Source: Pinus tabuliformis (taxonomy: Eukaryota; Streptophyta; Pinopsida; Pinales; Pinaceae). From it: a stretch of 64,000 nucleotides of DNA. This document shows, in pieces, positions 26,011 through 38,207 of the stretch. Made by a program: the position numbers and the translations under genes. The stretch lies in NCBI GenBank assembly GCA_031772625.1, contig CM062812.1, forward strand, positions 733,929,714 to 733,993,713, in the 5' to 3' direction. The notes beneath the pieces were generated by a model. It did no database searches. It worked only from the letters and a program-made list of their open reading frames with translations, and had not been told where the DNA came from. The first letter of the stretch is position 1. Each line of letters begins with the position of its first letter.

Positions 26011-28133
26011 TGGTGAGCACCAGTATTGCAGCAATAATGCTACAACTCCTGGGCTTCCTACTTTACTTTTATCAAGCCGGTAATTCGTAACAAACTTGGA
26101 AGCGATGGTGCTGTATGCACAAGTACTAGTTCTTACTATAGGCTGTCACTTGGTCAGCTGTCGCAAGATCATTAGGAGCTTAAGCCAACTTCTATGAATT
26201 CTAGAAGAAGCTTTATATGTGATGAAATAAAGGAAAGCTTACTCTACAGAGGCTATTATACTTGTTGAAAGAGAAAGAAGACTGAAATGTAAAGTAAACC
26301 TAGCAAACCCCACTTAACCAACTAATCCTACTTTTGCAGAAAGAGAGATGAAAAACCATGAAATGAATGCCCTTACCTACTTAGGAAGAAAACAACATCT
26401 ACTCAAGCTATTTCTAGAAGTAAATGAGAAAAAAAACATCCTTTTGGATTTTTATGTATTTTAGGTGAAATTTTCATGCATGTAATTTATTTGTTTATGA
26501 ATGTGGCAACAATTAGGTGGCAATGGAGGGTGAATTTGGAGTTTGCAGAGGTGTAGGAAGGTGTATATGGATCCTAGGAGGTCCAAGGTGGCCTTCTGGA
26601 GGGTTTTCCTACAATCAAACTTCAAAAAGATACCTACAGGAAAATCTACAGGAGGCTGCAGGGGATCTACAGGAGGTCTACACGAGGTCTACAGGAGGAT
26701 GCCGAGAGTAGTTTTGGAGGTTTTGAAGGTGGAAAAGCGGGTGGAAGGGGTAGCTCAAGGCTAGGGTGATGTGTTAAGGTGTCTAGGGTTCATCAAGAAG
26801 GATTAGAAAAGAGAAATATGGTTGGACTTGTTCAAGAAAAGAGAGGAAAGTTTATGAGAAAAGTGAAAAAAACTAAGGCAGATTTGTAAGGGACTTTGGG
26901 TGACCTATGGAACATAGATTGAAGGGAAATGGTGATGGCTAATTGGCTGACTTATTGTGAGAAGAGGATTGCTACAAGAGAACTGAAACTCACATCATGA
27001 GATTAAGCAAGAAAGGAAATTAGCTACATCAAAAAAACAGAACTTTGCATCAAGCTAGTCTAAATTCTAATCTAGGAAAGTAAATGCTGAAAAATGCTAC
27101 ATGGAAAGAAAACATGGAAGGAAATTTATTGCAAGGATAGAAATGAGCATGGTGAAATAGATCTACAACAAAGCATTAACCTTCTAACAAACTGCAATAA
27201 CAGAAATCCTATGGAAAAGGTAAATCTGTGTTTTTGTGGCAACAAGAGGGTCTTGGCCTCAGTTCATGGTCCCAGAGGGAGGAAAGGAGGCCAAGGCTCT
27301 GTTGATGCCCTTTTTGTATCTTTTTCCTATCACTATTCAACCTACTATAGAAAACTTAAAGGGAAACAACCTTCTATATCACCAAAAGAAACCTTTTCTT
27401 AACTAAGAAAGAAATTTGTCTAACATAAACTAATTCATAAACTGAAACAAAGCATATAAATACAAAATAAGAGGAGCTTAGCTACTTGGATTGGGCCCTA
27501 ACCCAAGAGCTTCAGCCCTCTGAGGTAACTCAGTGCTAGCTCGAACAAGATCTCATCTTCATTATCAAAATAATAATAGGATTACATGAAACTGTCAACA
27601 AAAGTAAGCTTGAAGTTGAGCAGAGCAAAGCTGTAACAAAAATTCAAAAATTTGACTAACTTCCAAAAACCTAATGAGGCCTTAGGCCTCTCTACTTATA
27701 AAACTGAAGCTCCCAATAACTTCCTTAAAATCAGGGAGGCTTGGTTCCCAAAACTTGAGATAAACAGAAGTTATCCTCCACTTGCTCGGTTGCCGCTTTG
27801 GTGCATTGATGTGGTTGCTTGTGCTCCGAGCTGCATGATGGCGAATTTGAAGTGGGGAGTCATAAATGAGGGGATACCCTCCTATAAATCCTCTCTCTTG
27901 TCTACTTCGAATTATTGTTGGAAGTTGTCCATTAAATCTTTGACTTTGTCTCCAAAATTGACCAAAAATCTGCATTAAACATACAATAGACTCCATGGCA
28001 TAATGACCAACCCAAATCACTCTATTAGCATAAATATAATAAAAAAAATGCAATAAACTAATGAGAATGGTGGATTAAGATAAGTTAGGAGGCAAAATGA
28101 GCCCATATAATTACCCATTTATGGGGCTCACCA
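26011..28133 (-). repeat. 3' LTR of element G
   Basis: 2123 bp, collinear with 38208-40308. Outer end TGGTGAGCACC (26011), inner end GGGGCTCACCA (28133) in plus-strand reading. It contains a short CTACAGGAG-type minisatellite (26633-26700). Open frames at 26517-28053 on both strands are not conserved as proteins between LTR copies. Confidence 0.95.
26633..26700. repeat. Degenerate CTACAGGAG minisatellite in the G LTR
   Basis: Six imperfect copies of a 10-12 bp unit CTACAGGAGgt. The matching block in the other LTR is 38829-38885, and a related block is in the third family LTR at about 63066-63120. The copy number differs between the three LTRs. Confidence 0.8.
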
Positions 28134-28147
28134 TCACCCCCTTACTA
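28134..28147 (-). other. Polypurine tract of element G
   Basis: Sense TAGTAAGGGGGTGA immediately before the 3' LTR start TGGTGAGCCCC. Confidence 0.7.
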
Positions 28148-28172
28148 AATGTGTTGCTCATCCTCTGACCAA

Positions 28173-30510
28173 CTAGTCCATCTCCTCATCTTTAATTTCC
28201 CTGATGGCCTCCCTGACATCCCATGCCTCTGATGTGAGATCCTCTTCTTTTTCATGTAATCCTACCTCTCTATCCACCTCTTCCCACTGTTGTTGTTCTT
28301 CTTCCTCTTTTCTACCTTCCAGCAGGTCTAGCAGCAGTGGGGGACTCAATTTGAGGCCAATCCAATTGACCTTCAAATTCTACAACTTGTATAGTGGCAC
28401 TCTCCTTAATGCTTCTTTAATCCTTGTTGGGGAGTGATACTCCCTGATTTGTAGACTGTGTGGTAGAGTGTTCCACCTCCTCATACAAGCATGAATACAG
28501 TCTTCCCCATGTAACCTTTCCATATCCTTAAAATGTGAAATGGCCTGAGCCTGATCATTGATATACTTAGCGGCACTTTGAGGATTATTTGCAAGCAGCT
28601 AGTGTGTGTTGATGAGAGCCATGGGGTCTGATGGCTCAGCTCTGATCATTAAGTGTTCATTTTTCTCTTTTTCCATCAACTTTTTGATTTCTATTGCCCT
28701 TTTCTCCTCCTGATTCATCCATGAGGCCATGGCCATTAGCTGCAGGTCCCCTAGCCTAGCATTGGGGTCCCATATGTTCATATCGGTGAAGGCCATGTTA
28801 TGCAAATAGAACTTTGCTATCTTTGCCTTGTCTTCTAAAGAATTTTGGTCACATAGGTCCATGAACTGTCTGTAATCCTGAAAAGGCATTATGTCTCTCT
28901 TTGCTGAAGTCTTGATCCGAAACTATAGCCATTGGTCTTTGAGGTATACTCCATATGGTTTCGCTGGTGTTCTGCACTGTAGTGCCTCCATAGACCAGCT
29001 GGCCATGCATGCCAATTGTGTCTCCTTTTCTTGCAGTTGTCTTCTTAGCAACTCATTTTCTGTTTCCAAGTGAGTTCTTGTGATTGCCTCTCTATGTCTT
29101 ACAACACTTAACTCCCTGCCCATTTCTCTAAGCTTGTTCTCCATGTGGCCAATATCCTCTACCCCCTTGGATTTGGCAATTTGCATCCATCTATGTCTCC
29201 TTATCATTTCTTTCTCTAACTCAAAGAAAAGTGGGACTGTAAATTTCTGTGGAATGATTTTCCCCCTCTCAAGAAGATTGTAGTAAGAGCCCAAACTAGG
29301 TTGGGGGTCAGGTTCTTGTGCCTCTGCTATTTCCTCCTTCCCCTTTGGCTATTCTTCTACCCTTTTCTCAAGTTTTTCGGTCTCCTGTAGCTTAGTTAGG
29401 GTCTCCTGTAGAACAGTCTATGCCTCCTGTAGAGCTGTTTTTGAGTCCTATAGTTGCACTCTTTCCTTCTAGGTGGAAGATCTGAGACTTCCTCTTTCAT
29501 ATGTGATGGGGGTTTTAGAGGGAGATTCTTCCCCTTTGACAGTGGTTGAATCTTCAATTCTAATAAGCATTATTGAAGATGGCTACGGTTTTCCTGTTTT
29601 TATCCTTTTGCTTTTCCGAGCCCTGAAATACATTGATGTTTGGCTCTTCCTGTTTTGTCTTGGTTTAATTGGGGTGATGAGGGCAATGAGGGCAACTGTT
29701 GCCTCTCTTTTTAGGGCCTCAGGAGACACCTATGTCTTTTCTACCCCTTTTTCCTCTCCTTTTTGTCTTCTCTGTCTCTGCCAGTCTTGTTTCCTCTTGC
29801 TCTGTTTTGGTTTCTTCCTCCTCTTGTTTAGTTTCCTCTTTCTGTATTTTGGTGTCTTCCTCCTTTGTTTTTTCCTCAATTTCCTCCCCTTCTTCCCCTA
29901 GATGCTCTTCCCCCACACTTTCAGAAGGACTGTGGTCATATGTGAGGGCCTTTATATCATCTTCTCCTGTCATATTTCTGAAGATTTCCCATGCTATGGG
30001 GATTGTGAAGGTATGGAGGGCTTCTTCCACTAACAATTTAATTAACCCATGGTGAGCTAATTGATCTATACCTCCTGCCTTTAACTTAATGCTGGAATCT
30101 ATGAGGGACTGCAGGAGAAAATAGGGGATGCTAAGTTTCTGGGGTGTTGGAGTGTCCATGCCATATCTCAGCTCATGGAGAAGTCTAAAATGGTAGCCAT
30201 AAACTATGCTATACCTCCCTTCACAGCAAATATACTTGATAATTTGGTAACTGACGTCATCCCAAGGATAAGGTATTCTTGTTCTTCTAATGCCATTTTT
30301 GTCTTCTACAAGATGTTCATTGGGTTGGAAGAAGTTTTTCTTGGCAGATTGTCCAATTGGCTCTTCATCTTTGCTCCAAGGTAATCCAAGGGGAAGGCTG
30401 GTAACACTACTGATAAATTTTGGGGTGATTTCCATGGAGAGACCTCTGAAAGTAATAGTGGGATGGGTCCTTGAGTGAGGAACTAAAGAAAGGGAAAAAT
30501 CCTGAGCCAC
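28173..30510 (-). pseudogene. Third coding region of element G (ORF3), function unknown
   Basis: Downstream of integrase. First block 30510-29719 is open for 263 codons. Its N-terminal 190 residues are globular (ITFRGLSMEITPKFISS, SLPLGLPW) and the C-terminus is a highly charged Glu/Lys/Thr tail. After one frame change, a second block runs from about 29310 to 28173 in one frame, broken by two TAG stops (at 28923 and just after 28599) that each fit a single CAG-to-TAG change. It includes a heptad-rich coiled coil (about 29190-29000) and an acidic C-terminus. The first block resembles the ORF proteins with plant-mobile/ATHILA-type domains in the pattern around GLPW; that is an impression, not a search result. 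No signal peptide or membrane segment is visible, so an envelope-like role is not supported. About 780 codons in all. Confidence 0.6.
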
Positions 30511-32493
30511 TTCTTCGTCAAACCCTCAGAATTTTTCAAAGAATAGCATCTAATTTGCTTTGGTAAAAATGGATACTACTTCAGGATGTCATGGATCCTA
30601 GCTAAATTTGTGGGCTCCTTCCTCATGAAGCCCCCTATCATTTTGCTTATACCTCCTTTGAACACCCAAAATAGAGATGGAGACAAGAATTTTAAAGGAA
30701 TGGGAAAATAGAGAAAAACTTTGTTGTTTCTTAAGAAAACAGACAGATTTTTTTTATGAATTCCTCTTCTTCTATGGTCTCAATTCCTCCTTAAAATTGT
30801 ATCATTCCTTGCACATATTAATAATCAAGGTGGGTATGCACAGAACCTACCTCCTAAAGCCATAAATCAAGCAAAAATATCGTGTTTTCTCCTTAAAAAT
30901 TGCTTACTGCCCTTCCTATAGAATTGGATGTAGGTGCTCCTATAGAACCTATTACTGCTCCTATAGAATGTCGATAGCAGAAGGATGGCTAAAAACGAGA
31001 GAGAATGATGGTTTCGAGGCTATGGAGATGGTATAGAGCTTGCTGCAGCTAAGTGGATGAGGATGAAATGGAAGAAAATGTGGTGGAGTTTCGAGGAGGA
31101 GTACCTATGTTTTCTTTTAGATATTTCCAGTGATGGTGTGAGCTAGAAAAAATATACGTTGCCAGATTTGGACCGTTGGTCCCCACTACCCTGTCATCAT
31201 GGCTCTTCATGACTCTTTCCTGTACTCACTTCCCATCATTGCATTGGAGTTTGTATACCCTCCACTACCTGTCCTTTGGATTTTCTGTGAGTTGACTAGG
31301 CACATGTGTGGTGGCATCTCTGGATGAGCACAGTCAACTAGATGAGTATGACCAATTAATTGGCCACCTTTTCTCATTCAACCCTAACCATCTCATTCGA
31401 TTATGCATATTTTTGAATTACATAGATGCAACAGAGGAGAGGGTTAGACACTTACCAGCAAGTCGAATGTTCATGCTGTGGTGCATTTTGGTTTCCTTGC
31501 TACTGCATGCTTGTATTTCAGTTGTTGCATGCATGTATTTCCTTTGCTGCATGCATTCTACTATCTGATGTGTTGCTTGTTTACTTTGTGTAGGTACCTT
31601 CTAGTTGGATCTAACTTCATAGGTCCTCTTCAATCCCTTGGTCGCACTTCTATTGCTGTTGTGGCTTGATTTTATGGGGATTAGCTGCTACAGGAAATCC
31701 TACAGGAGCTCCTATAGCTACTTCTCCCTTTAATATTTTTAGTTGTTTTTTGTGCCAGGAGATGTGAGGATGATACCAGAGATGCTAATGGAGGTGGAGA
31801 GGTATTTGGTAAGCTGCAGGTGAGATTTGGAAGTGCTGTACCTTTTTTTTTTTTTGTTTTTTTTTCTAAAAAACTGGTTTATGTGTTTTTTTTTACAAGA
31901 AGCAAAGAAATCGATGATGATGAGGTGGTGCAAGTGTGGGATGGATGGCCAAGAGGGTGAATAGCTATAGGAAGGCCTACATGCTCTTCATGAAACTTCC
32001 CAGTCCCTCAAACTATTTTTAAAATCAATTTCTGGCTGTCTTTGATTTCTATAGGAGCCTCCTGTAGAACACACAGGGCCACCTGTAGGATACACAGTCT
32101 TTGGAAAAAAGACACACTGAGGTGGAAGAAAGGTCAGAAATGATGGAAAGAGTGTGGAGGAGATGAAGTAGGCTTTGTGGCATCTTCTCTTGCTTCCTGT
32201 GGTCCACCTGTAGCCTGCAATGCACATTAAAAGTCAATTTCCATTTCCTTTTTTCTGTTGTTTCTTCTTCCTTTTTTTAAAGACAACTAGGGTGCCTCAA
32301 GGAGGTTTTCACCCTAATTGCCTACCCTGCGTGCCTCCAAGGGAGGTTTTCACCTAGGGATCTTATTATTTCTCTCTTTTTTTTTGTCATCACTGAGTCT
32401 CCTCAAAAGAGGTTTTCAACCCAATGATGGGACTCAAGTACCTCATGGAGGTTTTCACTTGAGTCCTTATTATTTTTTCTTTTTTTTGCTTCT
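30511..32493 (-). other. Non-coding gap between integrase and ORF3 in element G
   Basis: No sustained sense frame. It contains scattered CTCCTATAG/CTACAGGAG motifs (30913-30969, 31687-31717, 32048-32090), homopolymer T tracts (31842-31895) and a repeated AGGAGGTTTTCAC-type phrase (32300-32460). It may hold regulatory or splice signals for ORF3, but none is demonstrated. Confidence 0.5.
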
Positions 32494-35400
32494 TCAGTGA
32501 GCTGGTGGAGTGGAGGCTAAGACCTTCTCCACTACCAACACTGTCTTATTTAGATCTTCAATGAAATCTTGTTTGGAGAGGGGCTTCTTGTAAATTTTCA
32601 ACCTATATCCATTAACAAGCATGGGGATGGCTTCCTCATCAATGGTTCTGATCATAACTGAACCATTGTCATTGCATTTTTCCACAGTGTAGGGTCCTAG
32701 CCATCTTGTCCTCAGCTTGCCTTTGAAGTCTTTATACCTTGAGTCATAGAGCAGTGCTCAATCTCCCTCTTGGAATTGCTTTTCCTTGATATTTTTTTAA
32801 TGCGATATTTTCCTTTGAAGCTGAACTATCTCTGTGTGGAGAAGGGCCTGCAATCTTTTTTCATCTAATCCATTGAGATGGAGTAGTCTTTCCCTTTGTG
32901 CATGGCTAAGGTCTAGGTCCATCTCAGCTGCCATCCTTAGTGTATTGCATTCAAATTCTATTGACAGCAAAGCCTTCTTCCCATAGATCAGTTCATAGGG
33001 TGTGAACCCTATGGTAGTCTTCCATATTGTGTTGTAGGCCCAGGTGGCCTCAACTAGTCTATCCGCCCAATCTTTTCTGCTGCTACTCACTACCTTGGTC
33101 AAAATTTCTTCTAAAGCTTTGTTAGTGACTTCCACCTACCCATTAACTTGTGGATGGTAAGGGGCGGAAGTCCTATGCTTGATTTTATGATGTGTGAGCA
33201 GGTCTTCAATGAAATTGGAAGTGAACTGACTGAATTAATCTATGACCAGCTCTCTTGAATACCCGAACTTATACAATATGTTTTCTCTTAAAAACTCAAC
33301 TACTTTTTCCTCTGTTGCTGCCTTGATTGCTTTTGTCTCTGCCCAATTTTTCAGATAATCGGTGCACACAAAGATGTATTGCTTCTTTTTTAAGGAGGGT
33401 TGATAGGACCCACAAAGTCCATGCCCCACTTCTCAAATGGCTCAAAGGTCACTTGAGGTTGCATGGGAATTTCATCCTCTAGAGTAGGTTTCCCCATCCT
33501 TTGAGACCGATCACATTGGCTGGCATATCTCTTCACATCTTGATGAAGAGTGGGCCAATAGTAGCCTGCCTGCAATATTTTGAAGGCAATCCTTTTTGCT
33601 ATAAAATGACCTCCACAAGGCCCGTCATGACAGGTCAAGAGAATGTCAAAAACTTCATCCTCCCTGACACATATTCTCAAGATCTAATCTGGTCCAAGTT
33701 TAAAGAGATTGCCCCTGATCTAGGTAAAAGGGGATCTTTTCCTCACGATCTTTCTCTTCTCTTTTGAGGACAAGTGTGGTGGGAACTATACTAAAACCAA
33801 GTAATTTGCTATATCAGCAAACCGTGGAGAGAGTACTGAGATAGAAAATAGGTGCTCATCTGGCATTTGATCATCCACCATTCCTTCTTCACCTACAGGA
33901 AAATTTACTCTAGACAAAAAGTCAGCAACAACATTTCCTTTATGAGGCTTATCAACAATGGTTAAATCAAATTGCTGCAGTAAAAGCAACCATTTAATAA
34001 TGTGAGCGTTTACATCTAGTTTATTGATTAAATACCTAATTGTAGCATGATCAGTGTGTATAAAGGTTTGATAGTCTGTGATGTAATGTCTGAATTTATT
34101 TAAGGAATGCACTACAGCTAGGAGTTCCTTCTCGGTTACTGTCTAGTTTAACTCTTCCTTTGACAAATTTTTACTTATAAAGTATATGGCATAAGGTAAC
34201 TTTTCATCAATTTGTCCCAACGCTTCTCCTATTGCTTTGTTTGAGGCATCTGTGTGAATGTGGAAAGATAGGGCCCAATTTGGGCCTCTCAAAATTGGGG
34301 CAATCACAAGTTTGCTTTTCAAGGTATCTAGGGCTTCTTTACAGTTTTCAGTCCACATGAACTCAACATCTTTTCCCAAAAGACCAAACAACGGAGAGGC
34401 TAACCTACTGAAATCTTTAATGAATCTTCTGTAATATCCAGCTAAGCCTAGGAAACTTCAGACATCTCTCACCTTTTAAGGAGGTGGGACCCTTTGGATG
34501 ATGGCAACTTTGTTGGGGTCCACTTGCAATCCTTGTTGAGATATTGCATGACCTAGCATGGTCCCTTCAGTCATAAAAAATTCACATTTTTTCGAATTGA
34601 GGGATAGGTTCATTTCAATACACTTGTCGAAAACTTTTCCTAGGTTAGATAAAGCTTCTTGAAAGCTAGAACCATAAGGAGTAAAATCATCCATATATAT
34701 TTCCACTGCGTCATGAACTAGTTCAGAAAATATACTCAATACTGCTCTCTAGAAAGTGGTTGGAGCAATGCACAAACCAAAAGGAAGGACCCAATATGCA
34801 AAGGTACCCCAAAGATAAGTGAAAGTGATCTTATCTTAGTCTTCCGAGCTGATTTGAATCTGATTGTACCCGCTAAACCCATCTAGGGAGGAGAAAAACT
34901 TTTTTCCCAGCCATACCATCTAACACTTGATCTATGAAAGGTAAAAGAAAATGGTCCTTTTAGTGGCCTTGTTCAGTTCTCGATAATTGACACAGATTCT
35001 CCAGTTACCATTTTCTTTGGCACTAGCACTAAAGGAGAGACCCATTCACTATTAGAGATGGGGTAGATGAATCTTGCATCAAGTAATTTTTGCAATTCTT
35101 CCTCAACAATGTCTTTAAGGGTTGGATTCATCCTCCTTTGAGGCTGCCTAACTCGTTTTTAATCTTCCTTAATGTATATTTGATGAGTACATACTGAAGG
35201 GTGCACTCCCTTCATATACTTATAACTCCAAGCGAAGGCATCTAAATGTTTTCTAAATAAGCTGCATAGTTCCCTCTCCTGGGAAGTGGATAGGGATGAA
35301 TTGATTTTCAAGGATCTTTCTAGGCCGAACTCTATATTCTTAACATGGAGAGAGGTCGGGTCGGCCATAGAGTGGTGTAGAATAGACTTCATCCTCATCC

Positions 35401-36200
35401 TCCTCCTCCAACCAGAGAGGTAGATCATGTTCTAGCAAGAGTTGCGCAGGAGGGTATAGGATTAGTTGCTTGAACATATGCCCATTCTTGATGGTCATGT
35501 TTCCAGTCCAACAACTGATGTAAGCATCGACAGTGGCCAACTAGGGTCTTCCTAGGATGAGAGGATACCCAGTTGAGATTTTCCTTTGAATGGAGAACTA
35601 AGAAATCAACACAGTACTCCCACGAATCAATGGAGACCATCACATCCTCCACAGTCCCTTCAAGGGTCACGGTGGAGCCGTCTGCTAGCTACAGTACTGT
35701 CATGGTCTTCCTTAAGGAGCCCTGGAGGTTGATTTTGGGCATGGTGTCCTTTGTCATCACATTAATGGTAGCTCCCAGATCAATCAAGGTATGTGGTATC
35801 ATTGTGCCATTGATGTGGACATCAACTATTGGGCTTCCAGGGTCTAGATATTTTGGACACATTACCTACCCCAACATCAAGTCAAATAGTTGTCCTATGA
35901 TATTGATGGTTGGGGCATCTCTCTTCCGCCTGCCTGGATTCCTGAAGCACTTCTCTTTGACCATATTATTGTATATAGGCACATCCTTTATGGCTTGGAG
36001 AAGTGGTATCTTTACACATAACTATTACAACTCTCCCAGAAGTTCAGTTTCTTCTCGGGTGGGCTGTATTGTCCCGGATAGTCTCTCAGGAAAGGGTGGA
36101 ATTACTTTCAGTTCACTTTCCTCTTTATCTTCCTCAACCTCTTGATGGGGAGGCTGTCTATTTGGGAGAACCTTCCCAGATCCTAGGTTAATCTCCTAAA
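32494..36200 (-). pseudogene. Element G pol: protease, RT, RNase H, integrase
   Basis: Sense order on the minus strand. Protease at about 35960-35690, active site now LIDLGATINVMT (Ser of Asp-Ser-Gly replaced by Leu), followed by frame remnants at 35670-35159. Reverse transcriptase at about 35150-34440, with YMDD visible near 34690. RNase H at about 34391-33786 (HTDASNKAIG; HADxxxxR-type HTDHATIRYL). Integrase: zinc region and core at 33680-33235 (GGHFIAKRIAF, MDFVGPINPP), continued 33135-32797. A GPY/F-like tail at 32685-32494 reads on to NGYRLKIYKKPL. No chromodomain follows, consistent with a non-chromovirus. Several stops and frameshifts, but long stretches remain open. Proline/Gln-rich linker to gag at 36201-36581. 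Confidence 0.85.
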
Positions 36201-36581
36201 TATCCACAACATAAGTTGGGCATGATGGTTCCCCACTATATACTTGTTGGGCCTATCTGTTGTTCAGGTTCAACTTTGACTGGGTAGGCATTTGGGGTTG
36301 CCTTGGTGGAGCAGGAGGCAATGGTTGTGTTGAGTAGGTGGTCAAGGCAAAATAGTAGGAGGAGAGTTGTACTGGGGCCTCCCCCCTGATGAGATGCATT
36401 CCACTGAGATTGTGGCTGAGTATATGATTGAAATGCATGAGCAACTGGTTGTGAATGATATTTGAGATGGATAGGACCAAGGAGGAGGTGTGGACTAGGA
36501 AGGATGAGCAGGAGGGCCCCAAGAAGGTATGGAAGTAGCTTGATTAGAGTTTTAGTATGCTTGAGATGTCCCTTACATCCC

Positions 36582-37748
36582 TTACTGGTATGGTCTAGGT
36601 CCATGCGGTCTCCTTGGGTTCATCAAATAGAGTGTTTCAGTGGCTCCTTCGGCCCCCTCATATACAGCTTTAAGTCTGGGCAAGGAAGGGCACTTATCTG
36701 TAGAATGATCTTCTTCACAGATTGAAAAAACCTCTATATAGTTCAATGGAAATTCATTCCTAGGATGCCTTCTGGTGCACCTAGGATAGAAAATGGCCAA
36801 AGCCATCTTTGCTTCCTCTTGTTTCCTTTTGATATGCAAGGTATCCATTTGCATGGAAAGAGTCTGCAGCATCTCACTCTTGAAGTCTTCCAGTATGTTT
36901 CCAAGTTCACCTTCAAGGGATGAACTGGATGAGGAGGTAGTGGCTATGGGTTGACTCCCCATACCTCTCTTTGTGGTTGCCCTAGAATGGTTTCTAAAAA
37001 CAGTCTTTATATCTTCATATGGTAGTTGGAAGATGTCTCCCGCAGCCAACAAATGGAGGGTGTCTAGAAGGTCTTCCAGAATTCCCCTGAGGAGGACCAA
37101 CTTCAGAGATTTAGGGTCAAGTGTGCACCTGACCTTTTTATAGCTGAGCCAAAACCTCTCTTCATAATCTTCCAAAGATTCACCACTTCCCATGGTCATT
37201 CGGAAGATTTATTCCTTGGTGTATTTTGACCTACAGTAGTCTCGATACTTGTTGTTAAAGGCCTGCTGCATTTGAGCCCAAGTTGTGATGCTATTGCCAA
37301 GTAACCCCATGAACCAACACAATGTTGCATCCTTGAGAGTAGAAAGAAATAGTTTCAACTTTTTCTCATCTTCTGCATAGTCATAGGTTCGACAGATAAC
37401 AACAAACTCAAAAAAAAAAGTCTCAGGATCTTCTGTAGTCAATCCATGGAAGTGAGGTAGGGCTAAAGAGCTTATGTTCTTCATTTTAGTGTCCTCATTG
37501 GTCTCTCGAATGGGAAAGGTACCCTCTACTCTTTCTCCATTCCCCTTAGTATTTCTGTTTTCAGCCTTTGTCTCAGGAGGGATGTTTTCTTCTTCTTCTT
37601 CCCCTATAGGTTCTTCAAATATCTCTGGTTTTTCACCTAAAGGTTCTTCCTGATCACTACCACCAAAGAAGAGAGAAGGGTGGCTATGTGATATGGTAGG
37701 GGTTTTGGGCAAGAATTTTCCTAAATTATCTCTATTCCTATGAGGCAT
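36582..37748 (-). pseudogene. Element G gag with one in-frame stop
   Basis: Open from the first ATG (37746-37748; the frame stays open further upstream) to a TAA at 37209-37211, then open in the same frame to 36582. The stop (GAA TAA ATC) fits one G-to-T change. Gag core features: PHFHGLTTEDPETFFFEF, WFMGLLGNSITTW, then about 115 residues on a zinc-knuckle-like CEEDHSTDKCPSLP near 36710-36670. About 390 codons. The N-terminal 100 residues are acidic and low-complexity. Apart from the single stop it is the best-preserved gag among the old elements. Confidence 0.85.
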
Positions 37749-38184
37749 GAAAAGAAATCTTTTGGTTGATTTTTGCTTTTTTTGCTTGTACCTGCAAAAC
37801 TGAATTTGATTGAACAAACAAATTGCAACTAATTGAAATGAACTTACTAAAATGAAATTGCAAAACTAAAAAGGAAAGAAAATGAGATGCAGAAAGGAAA
37901 GCAAGGAAATGACTAATCTACTTTTGCTGAAATGGAAATTGCAGAATTGAAAGGAAAACAGGGAAATGACTAATCTATTTTTGCTAAAAAGGAAATTGCA
38001 GAAATTGGAAGGAAAGCACAGAAATGACTAATCTACTTTTGTTGAAATGGAAATTGCAGAAACTAAAAAGGAAATGCAGAAATTGAAAGGAATAACTACT
38101 ATACTTTTGCTGAAATAAACTACTTAGTAGAATGTTGTAGTAGAAAATAGAAGAAAAGCAGTAATCACAAAATACTCTGATGCT

Positions 38185-38202
38185 TCCCTGGTAATGCTGC
38201 CA
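38185..38202 (-). other. Primer binding site of element G (tRNA-Asp, CpG-decayed)
   Basis: Sense TGGCAGCATTACCAGGGA. Plant tRNA-Asp would pair with TGGCGCCGTTGCCGGGGA. All four differences lie at CpG (or GpC-flanking CpG) sites and read as C-to-T or G-to-A, the signature of methylcytosine decay. Five bases separate it from the 5' LTR. Confidence 0.8.
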
Positions 38203-38207
38203 AAAAG

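Noticed and set aside
27652..28053. Overlapping open frames of over 100 codons on both strands in the G LTR (and 39271-40110 in its partner)
   Set aside because: They fall inside LTRs, are not preserved as proteins between the two copies, and show no domain. Treated as chance frames.
29473..30055. Plus-strand frames rich in Ser, Phe and Leu
   Set aside because: They are the antisense of the Glu/Lys-rich tail of G ORF3; the hydrophobic look is a by-product of that composition.
28173..30510. ORF3 of G as an envelope gene
   Set aside because: No signal peptide, membrane-spanning segment or cleavage-like site was visible; position alone is not enough.
35573..36145. 190-codon plus-strand frame
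   Set aside because: Antisense to the G protease and linker, which has recognisable motifs on the minus strand.
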